NCBI GenBank assembly: GCA_963576735.1
Contig: OY755197.1
Span: forward strand, 5,096,501-5,160,500
Source of the DNA: Bedellia somnulentella
Lineage: Eukaryota > Arthropoda > Insecta > Lepidoptera > Bedelliidae
Reading direction: 5' to 3'
Length of the DNA: 64,000 nt
A program made the position numbers and the translations under genes. Position 1 is the first letter of the stretch. Each line of letters opens with the position of its first letter. Positions 1 to 10,112 of this stretch are shown piece after piece. The notes under the pieces are model-generated. The model ran no database searches. It saw only the letters and a list, made by a program, of their open reading frames with translations, and had not been told where the DNA came from.

Positions 1-445
1 AAGCATCCTCTCTATAAATTTAAAAGACTACAAAACCCATATATTTCTGATGAAATATGAGAAAACATGATTATTTAACAAGAGTTTACGAAGTTTGAAT
101 CCAAGTTAAAGAATAAAAAAAATACTTGTTGACCAACCCACAAATTAAACTCTTAACTCGTAAACTAGGTTGCAAGAGTTGGCAATGCAATCGCTTCTCT
201 GTACTTAATACAGTTTTAATTCGAAAAAATACATTTATTTGGCAGAGACCTTGTAAAGTTCTACGAAAATCTCGAACTTAGCAATAAACCTGAAAGTTTT
301 AACAATCTAAATTTCAAGGAATGTTTGCAAAACTGATGTAAATTCAGGAAGTAAGTTCATAGACTCACGTTACCAGTTTCAAAGTCTCGACTGAGGTCGG
401 AAATATGTTTATGAAATACTTTATCGAATAGTTTATTTGTTTTTA
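1..445. other. AT-rich non-coding stretch
   Basis: I see no coding frame, RNA gene or repeat boundary here. It is probably intergenic or intronic. Confidence 0.5.
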
Positions 446-978
446 GGGTTCCGTACATCTGAATACAAAAACGGAACACTTATAGGATCACTCGTGTGTC
501 TGTCCGTCCGTCGCTTACAGTCAATTATCTCCAAATCTATTAGACCGATTAAGTTGAAATTTGGTAAACATATCAATTCCTGTGACCCAAACACAGAGGT
601 GTGACGTGAGCAGATGAAATCTGTATATGGGGGTTCATTTTTGGAGGGGAAGGGGAAAATTAAACTGCATCGTGTGGCATATCAAATGAAAGGTCTTGTT
701 GAGAAGATCTTAAATGTATTTTTTTGTAATTTTATTATAAATAGTTTCCAAGTTATTCAAGAAAATAGACGAAAATTTACCATCCCCCCCCCTTTATCTC
801 CGAAACTGCTGAACCTAAAATTTTGAAATAAATACAGAAATTAGTTTTCTCCTTATAGATTATAGGAAAACCTATAAGAAGTCCATGATATTAAAATAAC
901 ATGGTAAATCACTCAATATCAACATCGTACGGAACCCTCTTCACGTGAGTTCAACTCGCACTTGTGCCCTTTTTTTTG
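446..978 (+). repeat. GGTTCCGTA-type dispersed repeat
   Basis: The stretch begins AGGGTTCCGTA and ends with the inverse, TACGGAACCCT, followed by GACTCGCACTTG-like sequence (here AACTCGCACTTGTGCCC). Inside are a GTCTGTCCGTCCG run and the phrase TTGAAATTTGGTA. I associate this layout with an abundant lepidopteran repeat. A second, shorter copy lies at 25136-25306. The 70-codon open frame inside is not a gene. Confidence 0.6.
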
Positions 979-1008
979 TATTGATTAATTTTTTTATTAA
1001 TTTTTTTT

Positions 1009-1077
1009 ATATTTTCACGCCATTAGTTCCCATTGGGGTTTGCAGAGATTATCAATCGCCACGTTTTACGATCTACC
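1009..1077 (-). mobile_element. LINE-B 3' end fragment
   Basis: Read on the minus strand this matches the last 70 bases of the RTE-like LINE at 11461-12064, including the CCCCAATGGGAACTAA block and GGCGTGA. Confidence 0.6.
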
Positions 1078-1153
1078 TATTTATCTATCAGTGGGAGGTA
1101 TTGGCTCTGTATAACGACTGAGATGATAAAAGTCATGAGTATAAGTCCTAATT

Positions 1154-1345
1154 GTCATGGCTTAGAATAGCACTAACCCATTTTATCTGGCAGTGATCGT
1201 AAAAGGTGACTTAGGGAGGAATGAAGGAAAAATTGATGTAACAGATATATTCTCACGGTTAAAAATTCCCAAAAAAAGGTAACCATCCCTTGAGAATTGG
1301 GAATTCTTCAGCAATTTTTGGAAATTGCTGGTGCTGGGTCTCAGT
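1154..1345. mobile_element. Two degraded family-A fragments
   Basis: A head-like piece on the plus strand (GGCTTAGAATAGCACTA, from 1160) is followed by a tail-like piece on the minus strand (TATTCTCACGG to GGAAATTGCTGG). Both are much diverged from the intact family-A copies. Confidence 0.45.
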
Positions 1346-1374
1346 ATCATTTCGTAACAGTAGAAACTCTCAAC

Positions 1375-1579
1375 ACATACATACATAAATATACTCACTC
1401 CCATAAATCCCAAAAAGGGGTAGTCAGAGCTTCAGAGCTAGAAACTCCTTAGCCACATTTGGAAGTTGATAGGGGACAAAATTTTAGAAATAAAGTACCG
1501 TTGGTGATGAGTCTTCAACCGCATCGACCAAAAACCACTTCCAAAGCAAAGCCCCATACCGTTAGTCGCCTCTTATAAC
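1375..1579 (-). mobile_element. Family-A retroposon, head missing
   Basis: It starts with a CATA run and ACTCAC, then AAATCCCAAAAAGGGGTAG. It keeps the middle (GAAGTTGATAGGGGACA) and stops at TTAGTCGCCTCTTATAAC, where the next family-A copy begins. The sense strand is minus, with the tail at the left. Confidence 0.7.
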
Positions 1580-1828
1580 ACATACATACATACATATATA
1601 TACTCACGGCTGTAATTCCCTAGAAGGGGTAGCCAGAGCCAAGGAATTAAAAATTCCTCAGCCACTTTTGGAATTGCGTGGGGAAAAGATGGTGAAATAA
1701 AGGTTTTTGGTGATGGGTCTCCAACCGCATCGCCCAAAAATCCCTTAAAAGCCCCAATACTGTTAGTCGCCTCTTATGATCACCCACGGGTTGGAAAGGG
1801 GTAGTGACATTCTAAGCCGGCACTACAC
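1580..1828 (-). mobile_element. Family-A retroposon, full length
   Basis: The order of blocks is (CATA)n, ATACTCACGG, GGGGTAGCCAGAGC, TCCTCAGCCACTTTTGG, CCAACCGCATCGCCCAAAAA, TTAGTCGCCTCTTA, GCCGGCACTACAC. This order defines the family. It was inserted head-to-tail against the previous copy. Confidence 0.8.
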
Positions 1829-2448
1829 AAAATGAATTAATTATCTGAAAAAACACTATAATGATCCCGATTCACGTGGTTTTATTATTTTATTATTTAT
1901 TAGATTAGCCAAGCACTGAACTTTAAATACGCTGTTTTCATAACATTTCAATCAAAAATATCCGAAATCGGTCACGTTGTCCAAGATTTGCAATAACACG
2001 GAACTTGAGGGATTCCAGGAATATTTCAGTGCCAAAATTAGTACGTATCGACTAAAAACTCTAATGGATGTAGTTCGAGATGCAAAAAATGCTGGAAATT
2101 TATGTAAAAAGTGTTTGTTATAAACTTAACATCGTTTTTTTAATAATAATTTGCCACTATTCAGTATTTGGCCTAATCGATATTTTTTTATGATAATAAC
2201 AATTTAATCAAACCAATCTTAATTTATTATGAGAAACGTTGTTGGAATTATCATTTATTAATGAGTACACACATATAGTCAAGTAAAAACACCCGAAACC
2301 CAATCCAGCCGAAAGTAACAGCCGTTAGGCGCACTTTCAAAATTAACCTTGGCCCTTATATACATACATACATAAAGTAAACTTCTACATGTGGGTCCCA
2401 AAATTGACGAAAACCTTGGTCAGATAACATGATTATACATACCGTGCA
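1829..2448. other. Non-coding stretch
   Basis: AT-rich sequence with a short CATA run near 2363. No gene or repeat boundary is recognised. Confidence 0.4.
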
Positions 2449-2577
2449 CATACATACAAATACTCACGCCAATGGTTTCCATGAGGTGTGCTAGGCAACG
2501 AAAAAAAAAACACCACTTTTGCACGATTCTGACAAACCTCTCGAACTTCTTTTATATGCATACATACCCCTTTATTA
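2449..2577 (-). mobile_element. LINE-B 3' end relic
   Basis: CATACAAATACTCACGCCAATGG, then GACAAACCTCTCGA and CCTTTATTA, matches the reverse of the LINE-B 3' end with substitutions. Confidence 0.5.
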
Positions 2578-3131
2578 TATAATAGTCTATACCAACTCAG
2601 TCACAAAACTCTTTATATTTACGCCAGAAACATTTTAATTATATCTTGTTAAAAATTTCAAGTGAAAAGAATAAAATTTCATTTTCTACAGCTGTTGTTG
2701 AACTCAAGCACAAACTTCTTTATTCTTTGAGCTCAAGATATTTTTAATTAAAACAAGGCTAGATTTTAGATAAAAGGAGACTATAAGACCTTTCTTGACG
2801 TAGTTTAAATACTTCTGTATAATATTGTGTTGAATTTAATGAATGAAAATGAGAGACGCGACGCGCCATTTGTTATTTTATGTCAAAGAACAAAGTTGTG
2901 GAAACTTGTTCCAAATTTAAATTTATCTGAATTCCTAATTACTTTTCTTAAATTCGAGCGGGAAAGGGTGTTCATGCAAAAAGGTTTTATTAGGGACTTA
3001 AATACAGTTTTTATTTGCGATTGAAATGTGCCGCCGCTGTTAAAAGTAACAATTATGCCTATTTTATTCAAATTGGTTTATTTTTTAATCTGAAGAAAAC
3101 ATTGGGGTATACTTGCACTCTCATCAGAATC
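2578..3131. other. Non-coding stretch
   Basis: Open frames of 62-65 codons occur on both strands over the same bases. Neither has a recognisable domain, so I treat them as chance. Confidence 0.4.
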
Positions 3132-3606
3132 TGGCTCTTATGTAAACCAATAGAAAAGAGGTAAGTGTCTGACAGCATACTTGCCATTTTAATGATATTT
3201 TGATGTGCAAAACAATCTCTGCCTACCCCAATGGGAACTCACGGCGTGAGAATATGTATATGCACAACAATTTTTACAATTATATAAAAGTTAAACTTTA
3301 CTTTATTCAAATATTAGTACATTACATCAATTGCACTAAAACATTGAAAAAGCAAACTCAATAATATAAATATAAATGGCTCTTATGTAAACCAATAGAA
3401 AAGAGTTAAGTGTCTGACAGCATACTTGCCATTTTAATGATATTTTGATGTGCAAAACCACCTCTGCCTACCCCAATGGGAACTAACGGCGTGAGAATAT
3501 GTATGCAAAACAATTTTTACAATTATATAAAAGTTAAACTTTACTTTATTCAAATATTAGTACATTACATCAATTGCACTAAAACATGAAAAAAGCAAAC
3601 TCAATA
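3132..3606 (+). repeat. 245-bp tandem duplication
   Basis: Copy 1 starts at 3132 and copy 2 at 3377, both with TGGCTCTTATGTAAACC. Both run to AAAAGCAAACTCAATA. They differ at a handful of positions and small gaps. Each carries the last 45 bases of a LINE-B copy (about 3216-3262 and 3459-3505). Copy 2 is interrupted at its end by the palindromic element that starts at 3607, whereas copy 1 is not. Confidence 0.85.
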
Positions 3607-4708
3607 TAGTATAAGATCCCACTGCTGAATCTCTACGTTCATGGCGTACAGAGTCAAACACACATTTTAACATAAGTTTATGAATAGGAGATTATACTGA
3701 CAGCACGCAGCCAGGCAAAAGTGGCCGCAAGTAATTTTAATTTAATTAATGTTTATTATTTTCTGGAGAAAAATTTCGTTCACTTGTTTTTCAAATATAA
3801 TACCACCCACATGATAAAAATGTATATAGAGAATTTAAAAATCGATAGGTGCCGTTGCACATTTGGCCGCAACTACCTCGCAGCCAGGTATAAACAGGTT
3901 ATATTTTGGTATGTTTTATACGTTCATATGTTACACGCATGTTTCTTATATGAAATTAAAGCTATTTTTTTCCTTATATGATGAATGATGATATATGGCT
4001 GCCTGTGAAAAATGGCCGCAAATTAGGGTTGCCATCTTTTAAAAACGCGATATTTCCAAGATAAGGAGAAAGAGTCCAAAATACATTTATATACAAATAA
4101 CAACGAAGTCCTTTCACGGCATAACCATTGTACCCAGTGACGCTAAAATGTTATGAAAAAATAACATTTTTTTTTATAAAAAAAAAGTTTATTGGTCAAG
4201 TGAAAATGAAAATAAGCTTAATTATAAAGTACAGAATTTTGTTTATGTGTTAATATATTATAAAAAAAAATTATGTATGCGTATAATTGAAAAAATAGTA
4301 ATTTTTAATTACAGTTCGTTCAGTCAAAATGCTTGACTACGGAGACTGTCAGAAAATAATTATTATTTTCTTAATATTTAATCGAAGTCAGATTCCCCAT
4401 TGCTCTCAGAATCGCAGTTGTCATTATCGTCGTCGCATTCAGAATTTTCTTCATCATAAGCAGATTTATTATCTGTGTTACACAACACATTTTCAACTTG
4501 TGTCGGAGTTGACCTTCCCAAAAACCATGTTGGTTTCGGAAAACCATCCAAAAGAAGCCAACCATTATTTTCCGCACTAAACTTTAGACAGTCGATCTCA
4601 GTTACGTTGAGCCACATAGAATTGATGAAAATGGTCCGTAGTATCTTTTCTTTTAATGATTTCCAACACGGTAAAATATGGGTTGAATCAAAGCCTCTGA
4701 TTTTTTTC
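3607..4708 (+). repeat. Left inverted arm
   Basis: Its reverse complement matches 5187-6281. Matching stops just after the GATTTTTTTC block, where the left side continues as coding sequence and the right side does not. It includes TGGCCGCAA at 3722-3730, 3864-3872 and 4013-4021, and GCAGCCAGG near 3706 and 3880. An 86-codon frame at 3721-3981 is present in both arms but has no ATG start and no recognised domain. Confidence 0.85.
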
Positions 4709-5186
4709 ATGAATTTTTCTTTATTCTCTTTTGCCGCATACATCTTGTTAAACATGATAAATCGCCCAGTGTTGACGCTTTGACAATTGTTAATTCCGTA
4801 CATCCGGCATGTAAACTCTGGTATATTTTCTATTTTGTCCTGATTTAAAATATCTTTTGGGTCAGTTAAGGTTGCAAAGACTTGTTGAATTTTCGTCTGC
4901 TTCAGAAATATATTAAAGGGTCGGACTTTACCTTTGTTGAAAAAAGCGGCCGTATAATCACTGCCCGTAAAAGCATGAAATGCTGGAAGGGCAAGACATG
5001 AAGTTGGGCCTATTTGCCGAAATAAATCTGTACAATTTACGCAGATTTCATCATTTCCCTTACCTTTTTTTGATGAATTATTTGCAAACGAAATTTGTAG
5101 ATTATGAAATATATGCATATTACCTAATAAAATAACAAGGACATCAGTGTCCGTTGCTCTCACCAAAATTTTAGTAAAAGAATAAA
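4378..5186 (-). pseudogene. PIN/FEN-like nuclease domain protein, N-terminus missing
   Basis: Open for at least 263 residues, with no ATG at its upstream edge. The frame stays open into the junction with the right arm at 5186, so the N-terminus is lost. Near the start is ATDTDVLVILL, followed about 50 residues later by LALPAFHAFTGSDYTAAF. This spacing and the (S/G)-x-DY motif recall the acidic metal-binding strand and the GCDY helix of the FEN1/XPG branch of PIN nucleases. Downstream are PEFTCRMYG and WLLLDGFPKPTWF. The last 25 residues are strongly acidic. Related multi-copy proteins of unknown function occur in insect and cnidarian genomes (family knowledge). The last third lies within the left arm. 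Function is inferred from motifs only; it may be an accessory element protein. Confidence 0.6.
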
Positions 5187-5517
5187 GAAAAAAATCAGAG
5201 GCTTTGATTCAACCCATATTTTACCGTGTTGGAAATCATTAAAAGAAAAGATACTACGGACCATTTTCGTCAATTCTATGTGGCTCAACGCAACTGAGAT
5301 CGACTGTCTAAAGTTTAGTGCGGAAAATAATGGTTGGCTTCTTTTGGATGGTTTTCTGAAACCAACATGGTTTTTGGGAAGTTCAACTCCGACACAAGTT
5401 GAAAATGTGTTGTGTAACACAGATAATAAATCTGCTTATGATGAAGAAAATTCTGAATGCGACGACGATAATGACAACTGCGGTTCTGAGAGCAATGGGG
5501 AATCTGACTTCGATTAA
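5187..5517 (+). pseudogene. Inverted copy of the nuclease-like protein's C-terminus
   Basis: From KKIRGFDSTHILPCW to the acidic tail ending ESDFD, it repeats the C-terminal third of the frame on the other strand with only a few substitutions (for example N-V-T to N-A-T, and R-S-T to S-S-T). An in-frame TAA sits directly upstream at the arm boundary. It is therefore a fragment made by the palindrome, not a gene. Confidence 0.75.
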
Positions 5518-6281
5518 ATATTAAGAAAATAATAATTATTTTCTGACAGTCTCCGTAGTCAAGCGTTTTGACTGAACGAACTGTAATTAAAAATTACTAT
5601 TTTTTCAATTATACGCCTACATATTTTTTTTATAATATATTAACACATAAACAAAATTCTGTACTTTATAATTAAGCTTATTTTTATTTTCACTTGACCA
5701 ATAAACTTTTTTTCATAAAAAAAATATGTTATTCTTTCATAACATTTTAGCGTCACTGGGTACAATGGTTATGCCGTGAAAGGACTTCGTTGTTATTTGT
5801 ATATAAATGTATCTTGGACTCTTTCTCCTTATCTTGGAAGTCTCGCGTTTTTAAAAGATGGCAACCCTGATTTGCGGCCATTTTTTCACAGGCAGCCATA
5901 TATCATCATATAAGGAAAAAAAATAGCTTTAATTTCATATAAGAAACATGCGTGTAACATATGAACGTATAAAACATACCAAAATATAACCTGTTTATAC
6001 CTGGCTGCGAGGTAGTTGCGGCCAAATGTGCAACGGCACCTATCGATTTTTAAATTCTCTATATACATTTTTATCATGTGGGTGGTATTATATTTGAAAA
6101 ACAAGTGAACGAAATTTTTCTCCAGAAAATAATAAACATTAATTAAATTAAAATTACTTGCGGCCACTTTTGCCTGGCTGCGTGCTGTCAGTATAATCTC
6201 CTATTCATAAACTTATGTTAAAATGTGTGTTTGACTCTGTACGCCATGAACGTAGAGATTCAGCAGTGGGATCTTATACTA
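5187..6281 (-). repeat. Right inverted arm
   Basis: Reverse complement of 3607-4708 with small gaps and a few substitutions. It ends CTTATACTA at 6281, then ATAATATAAAT. Confidence 0.85.
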
Positions 6282-6535
6282 ATAATATAAATCAATAAAG
6301 CCAGAACTACAAAAAAAGTGACTTCCCACCAAAAACATTCTGTAAAAATCTAGCCAAGGCTCTATGGAGCTGCTAGTTTATCTCTAAAAACTAATGAAAT
6401 CTAGACTAAGTCGTGTTAAGCCTTAGGTTCTTTACTGAGATTTCTTATTATTATAGTTAATGTTGAACATCTTTCATACGTAAGTGGGTACAAGTACACG
6501 GCCGAGTGGGTATAGCAAAGCGATGATTCAAAGAA

Positions 6536-6680
6536 ATGTTTAAATGTAGGAGCCTTTTTAGGTATATGAAAAATATAATCGTAGATGAAGCAAGTAGTTG
6601 GCCGGGATCGTAATAAATAGCCATCAATATGCTCTGTTTACTCAATGGGAACCTAATAGCGTGAATGTGTATGCAGGTGT
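6536..6680 (+). mobile_element. LINE-B 3' end relic
   Basis: Diverged copy of the LINE-B end: AAATGTTTAAATGTAGGAG, GGCCGGGATCGTAATAAATAG, CTCAATGGGAACCTAATAGC and GTGAATGTGTATG follow the expected order. Confidence 0.45.
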
Positions 6681-7092
6681 AAGGTAAATTAAAAGTCTTA
6701 TATGACGCAACATAATTCTTATTAGAATTTATGCAAAGGTTATATGAGTTATGTTCCTGTTGATTTTAAGTATTTTATGATATACAGAGGTGACTTTATA
6801 TCAGAAAAGTTATCTTAAGAATCGTCGCGAGCCCACGTTGGTTTAAACATCCAGATAATAACTAGCAGTTACCTCTTTAGAGCACATAGTTATGGCGTAA
6901 AGTGAACGCTTGTTCTTAAAATAATGGAGTAATTAAATTAGAAGATAATAATAAAAGACATCTTGACTGAAGGTCACTCACTTGATAGTTTCTCGTTCAA
7001 CAAAAACTTGTGTGCTCTGAAATAGATCGAGTGACGTAATGCGTGTAATGACGTAACCATACTGAACGGTTATTTTGCCACGTGTATCAACC
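6681..7092. other. tRNA upstream region
   Basis: AT-rich sequence without a recognised gene or repeat. It lies directly upstream of the tRNA gene. Confidence 0.4.
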
Positions 7093-7165
7093 GGCCTTGT
7101 GGCGCAACGGATAACGCGTCTGACTACGGATCAGAAGATTCCAGGTTCGAATCCTGGCAAGGTCG
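7093..7165 (+). tRNA. tRNA-Arg (anticodon ACG)
   Basis: A 73-base cloverleaf. The acceptor GGCCTTG pairs with CAAGGTC (one G-T pair) and the discriminator base is G. The D arm is GCGC-AACGGATAAC-GCGT. The anticodon stem TCTGA/TCAGA encloses loop CTACGGA, giving anticodon ACG, read as ICG on CGN codons. The T arm CCAGG-TTCGAAT-CCTGG is perfect. Box A (GTGGCGCAACGG) and box B (GGTTCGAATCC) are intact. No intron is seen. It closely resembles the insect tRNA-Arg(ACG) genes I know, and a T run follows 12 bases downstream, so it looks functional. Confidence 0.95.
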
Positions 7166-7175
7166 CATCAAAATT

Positions 7176-7181
7176 CTTTTT
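7176..7181 (+). terminator. RNA polymerase III terminator
   Basis: A run of Ts starts about 11 bases past the tRNA end, as expected for Pol III termination. Confidence 0.8.
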
Positions 7182-7596
7182 GTATTTTACCGTTTATAGT
7201 GCTTTTATGTATTTCAATGCGAAATATTAGTATGTTGCATTTATTTATATATTTTTTTCTAACAGATAATAATTATTATTCAAGTAATATAATTAACTCG
7301 CTTACTGATAAAAACACAACTTCAGATAAGGTCTTAAGTGTGATGATGTGGCTGAACAACGAGATAAACGATTAATCCTATACATATTTAGCCTATACCT
7401 TAAATCAATATTAAGTAGGGAGGGGAAAAAAGTAGTATGATATATTATAGTTATATTTTACTAAGGTTTAAAATATAATCATTAGTCTTTCCACACTACA
7501 CCTAGGTTAAAATAAGGTTGATTGATATCCCGAGGTGAGGACAAGTCTTTTCTCCTCCTATCATCGAAAACTTCTGCAGAATCGTTGGTCTGCATG
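7182..7596. other. Non-coding stretch
   Basis: Nothing recognised. Confidence 0.4.
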
Positions 7597-7730
7597 CTAG
7601 CATGAGCGAGCTTTAACTAGATATCGCGTGGTATTAAACAGCCATCTCATTCGCACTTACACAGTAACGTATATTTTCATCTCATTCCAACCGACAGTCA
7701 CGATAAAATCACGCCGGGGCTAGCTGAGCC
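7597..7730 (+). mobile_element. Degraded MITE-F copy
   Basis: ACTAGATATCGCGTGGTATTAAA, CAGCCATCTCATTCGCACTT and CACGATAAAATCACG follow the order of the MITE at 14195-14336, with eroded ends. Confidence 0.5.
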
Positions 7731-8037
7731 AAAAAGCCTTCGTTCAGTTTGGGATCATAATCGTGAGTGTAGTAATGTAGTATTTTGGTAGAAAACAAAT
7801 TATTATTTTATGGTTAATATTTTTGAAACAGAAATTATGGAACGGTCACTGACTTTTATATAAATAAACAGTTTCCAATACTCACAAAACCTATTTTTAC
7901 AACTCATATCAAATATATGAAATCCTGCATATTCACGAAACTTATCTTAATCAAATGACCAAGTAAGTCGAGTAAAATTAGTATTCAAGTAACATAATAT
8001 GTAGCCCTACCCCACGTCTTTATTATTCAGCCAACAA

Positions 8038-8061
8038 GGGTCGGTCGGTCGGTCGGTTGGA
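8038..8061. repeat. (GGTC)n microsatellite
   Basis: Short GGTC tetranucleotide run. Confidence 0.8.
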
Positions 8062-8244
8062 ACTTTTTTTACCTAATATAAGTTTTTGTCAAAAGAGAAC
8101 TTATATTTTTACTGCTAATATTTTGTGGATACGCGGTGAAAGTTTCTGCCAATCACGTAAGTTTGCAGTGGATTAAGTTTTTAGCTTTTTTATTAGTCTC
8201 CCTCATGTGGGTTCATAAAATGAAAAGTACGTTTTATCATAAAA

Positions 8245-9260
8245 CTAGCGACCCGCCCCGGCTTCGCACGGGTGCAATGCAAAATATACCTACTACAGAA
8301 TGTCCTTATACACAACGTTCACAGCTTTTTTGTCATTAGCCAATACTCAAAGTCTTAATGGAAGAAATACCAAGAAATATGGTTTTAAGCTAATCCTATC
8401 TAACCTAATGTACTTACAATACTAAATAATAATAATAAAAATTAAAAGATAATCAACAACAAAAGATACTTATTCTATTCAGTTTACTTAATTCTTGATA
8501 TTTTTCTCGCTAGAGAGCTCCGATAAACGCGTGCGATCGCTGCAAATCATAAAGTGCTATAAGGCGAAGCTCTTTTTTTTTTTTTGTTTGCCGGTGGGGA
8601 AATCCTCATAGGCGACTCTCTCGAGCGACGGGGGTATGTCGGACTTTTACCGACTAAAACCCCACCGGTTCGGTGCTGCTCGGCCATCGACGCGCTATTT
8701 ATAAGTACACGCCGCGCCCGGCGCAAACAACTACGACCCTGCATTTTAAATTTGTAATATCTTCGGTAATATTTACTTAAATTACATGCTGTAAAAGCAT
8801 ATTGATCGATAATAAATGCACAATTTATTTAAGGTACTTAATTGGATAAGGATTAATGCTGTATTGTTTAAAATCACTTCGTAAATAACCATTTTTTAGT
8901 AAAGAATAAAAATGGTTATGCTGAGTTATCCCTAAGAGATAGACATATACCATCTTTTTTGTTGAACTTTTTGAGGTGAACAATACTGTAGTACATTATT
9001 TTGGTCTATCTCGTAGGGTTCAGCCAGCGTTTGCAATATAAGCGCAAAAAAACGTGCTTATTTACGACATCACATTAGAAACCTTTAAATTTATCAGTGT
9101 TTCTCTACTATATTATGCATTTATTATACATACAAACCTTCCTTAAGAATCACTCTATCTATTAAAAAAAACCGCATCAAAATCCGTTGCGTAGTTTTAA
9201 AGATCTAAGCATACATACGGACATACAGCGAAAGCGACTTTGTTTTATACTATGTATTGA
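8245..9260 (-). mobile_element. Non-autonomous Helitron D1
   Basis: Read on the minus strand the element starts TCAATACATAGTATAAAACA and ends with an ACCCG...CGGGT hairpin followed by CTAG. The flanks are A and T with no target duplication. These are the standard Helitron signs (5' TC, 3' hairpin plus CTRR, A/T target). It shares most of its length with 44412-45395. It has no Rep/helicase frame, so it depends on an autonomous partner. It carries a LINE-C fragment at 8569-8693. Confidence 0.85.
8569..8693 (-). mobile_element. LINE-C 3' end inside Helitron D1
   Basis: A poly(T) run, then GGGGAAATCCTCATAGG, GGGGTATGTCGGACTTTTAC and CGACTAAAACCCC. This is the minus-strand 3' end of a non-LTR element. 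A longer copy occupies the same place in Helitron D2, and an independent copy is at 47563-47790. Confidence 0.65.
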
Positions 9261-9704
9261 TGTCCCAAGAATATTAACTTTGAAGTGTTTGTAACTCAAC
9301 TTGACCTTTATTTGTAATTAAAACTTAGTACGAATATCGCGCACGCTCAGTCACAATTAAATTTTACTTAAAACTAGTTAAGAAACTAAAAATAATAATT
9401 ATACTAAAGTTGCAATACAAAACAAATATTATAAATTTTAGTTGTTCACAGTTTCAGTACACATACTTTAGCTTCTTTGTTCTTTTGTTTTCAATGGGCC
9501 TAACAAATGGTATATAGCAAATCCCACTTACTTGTATTGAGATTAAAGGCGACTTTCGCAAGTGCAACTTGATTATTTAACTGATAAGAAATGGACGACT
9601 GACATTATTTTTTTTTCAAAGGTAGTTGTAAAAAGTTTTAACATGTTTAATTATTAATTTGTATTGCAAACTGATGTTTTTGAAAAATTACTACTTATAT
9701 TAAA
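9261..9704. other. Non-coding stretch
   Basis: Nothing recognised. Confidence 0.4.
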
Positions 9705-9836
9705 CCTTGTAACGTAATTCGCATACGGAATCACGGTATCCCCTAACACAGGCTTTGTATAGCTTAACAGGGGGCCGAAAAAATGTATAATACCTACTTG
9801 GCTTAATAAAGAATATTTTTATTTTTGTTTTTTTTT
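9705..9836 (+). mobile_element. Probable LINE 3' end
   Basis: GTAACGTAATTCG, CCCCTAACACAGGCTTTG, TTAACAGGGGGC and TTAATAAAGAATATTTTTA(T-rich) look like the end of a poly(A)-type insect LINE with its AATAAA signal. Only the tail is visible. Confidence 0.4.
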
Positions 9837-10112
9837 TTTTTGATATCCTACAATATAAATGAATGACCAAAACAAATAATTAAAATCACAGAGTGAAATC
9901 ATATATTTATTTAAGGGGTTAATAATGAAAATTCCTTCATAAAAATTGATAAAAGAAACCCATTATTAACAGCGTAAAGGAAATAGGTATATAAATGTAA
10001 TGGTTTTGGGATTGGGTCTTCCCTGTACCCAGAGCTCAATGAAACTGGTGTTGTTCTATTATAAGCAAAACACGACACATATTATCTTCGATAAAATTTA
10101 ACTTTAAATCCC

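Larger units (their letters stand above)
3607..6281. mobile_element. Palindromic transposon with 1.1-kb inverted arms
   Basis: The termini are TAGTATAAGATCCCACTG at the left and its exact reverse complement at the right. The arms are 3607-4708 and 5187-6281, with few differences, so they are young or gene-converted. The centre (4709-5186) is unique and carries the start of a coding frame that runs into the left arm. ATA flanks both ends, and the neighbouring tandem copy shows an uninterrupted site, which supports a 3-bp target duplication. Each arm carries three TGGCCGCAA motifs near its outer end. Because the arms include coding sequence, the right arm is probably an inverted copy of one end of a longer element that replaced its other end. 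I cannot name the superfamily. Confidence 0.85.

Noticed and set aside
3721..3981. 86-codon frame conserved in both arms of the palindromic element as a second gene
   Set aside because: Conservation is explained by the arms being copies of each other; there is no ATG and no domain.
5160..5420. 86-codon minus-strand open frame in the right arm, and its twin on the plus strand at 4475-4783
   Set aside because: Both are the antisense of the nuclease-like protein's C-terminal coding sequence.
8547..8744. Arginine-rich minus-strand frame
   Set aside because: It covers the LINE-C fragment and Helitron D1 junction; there is no start context or domain.
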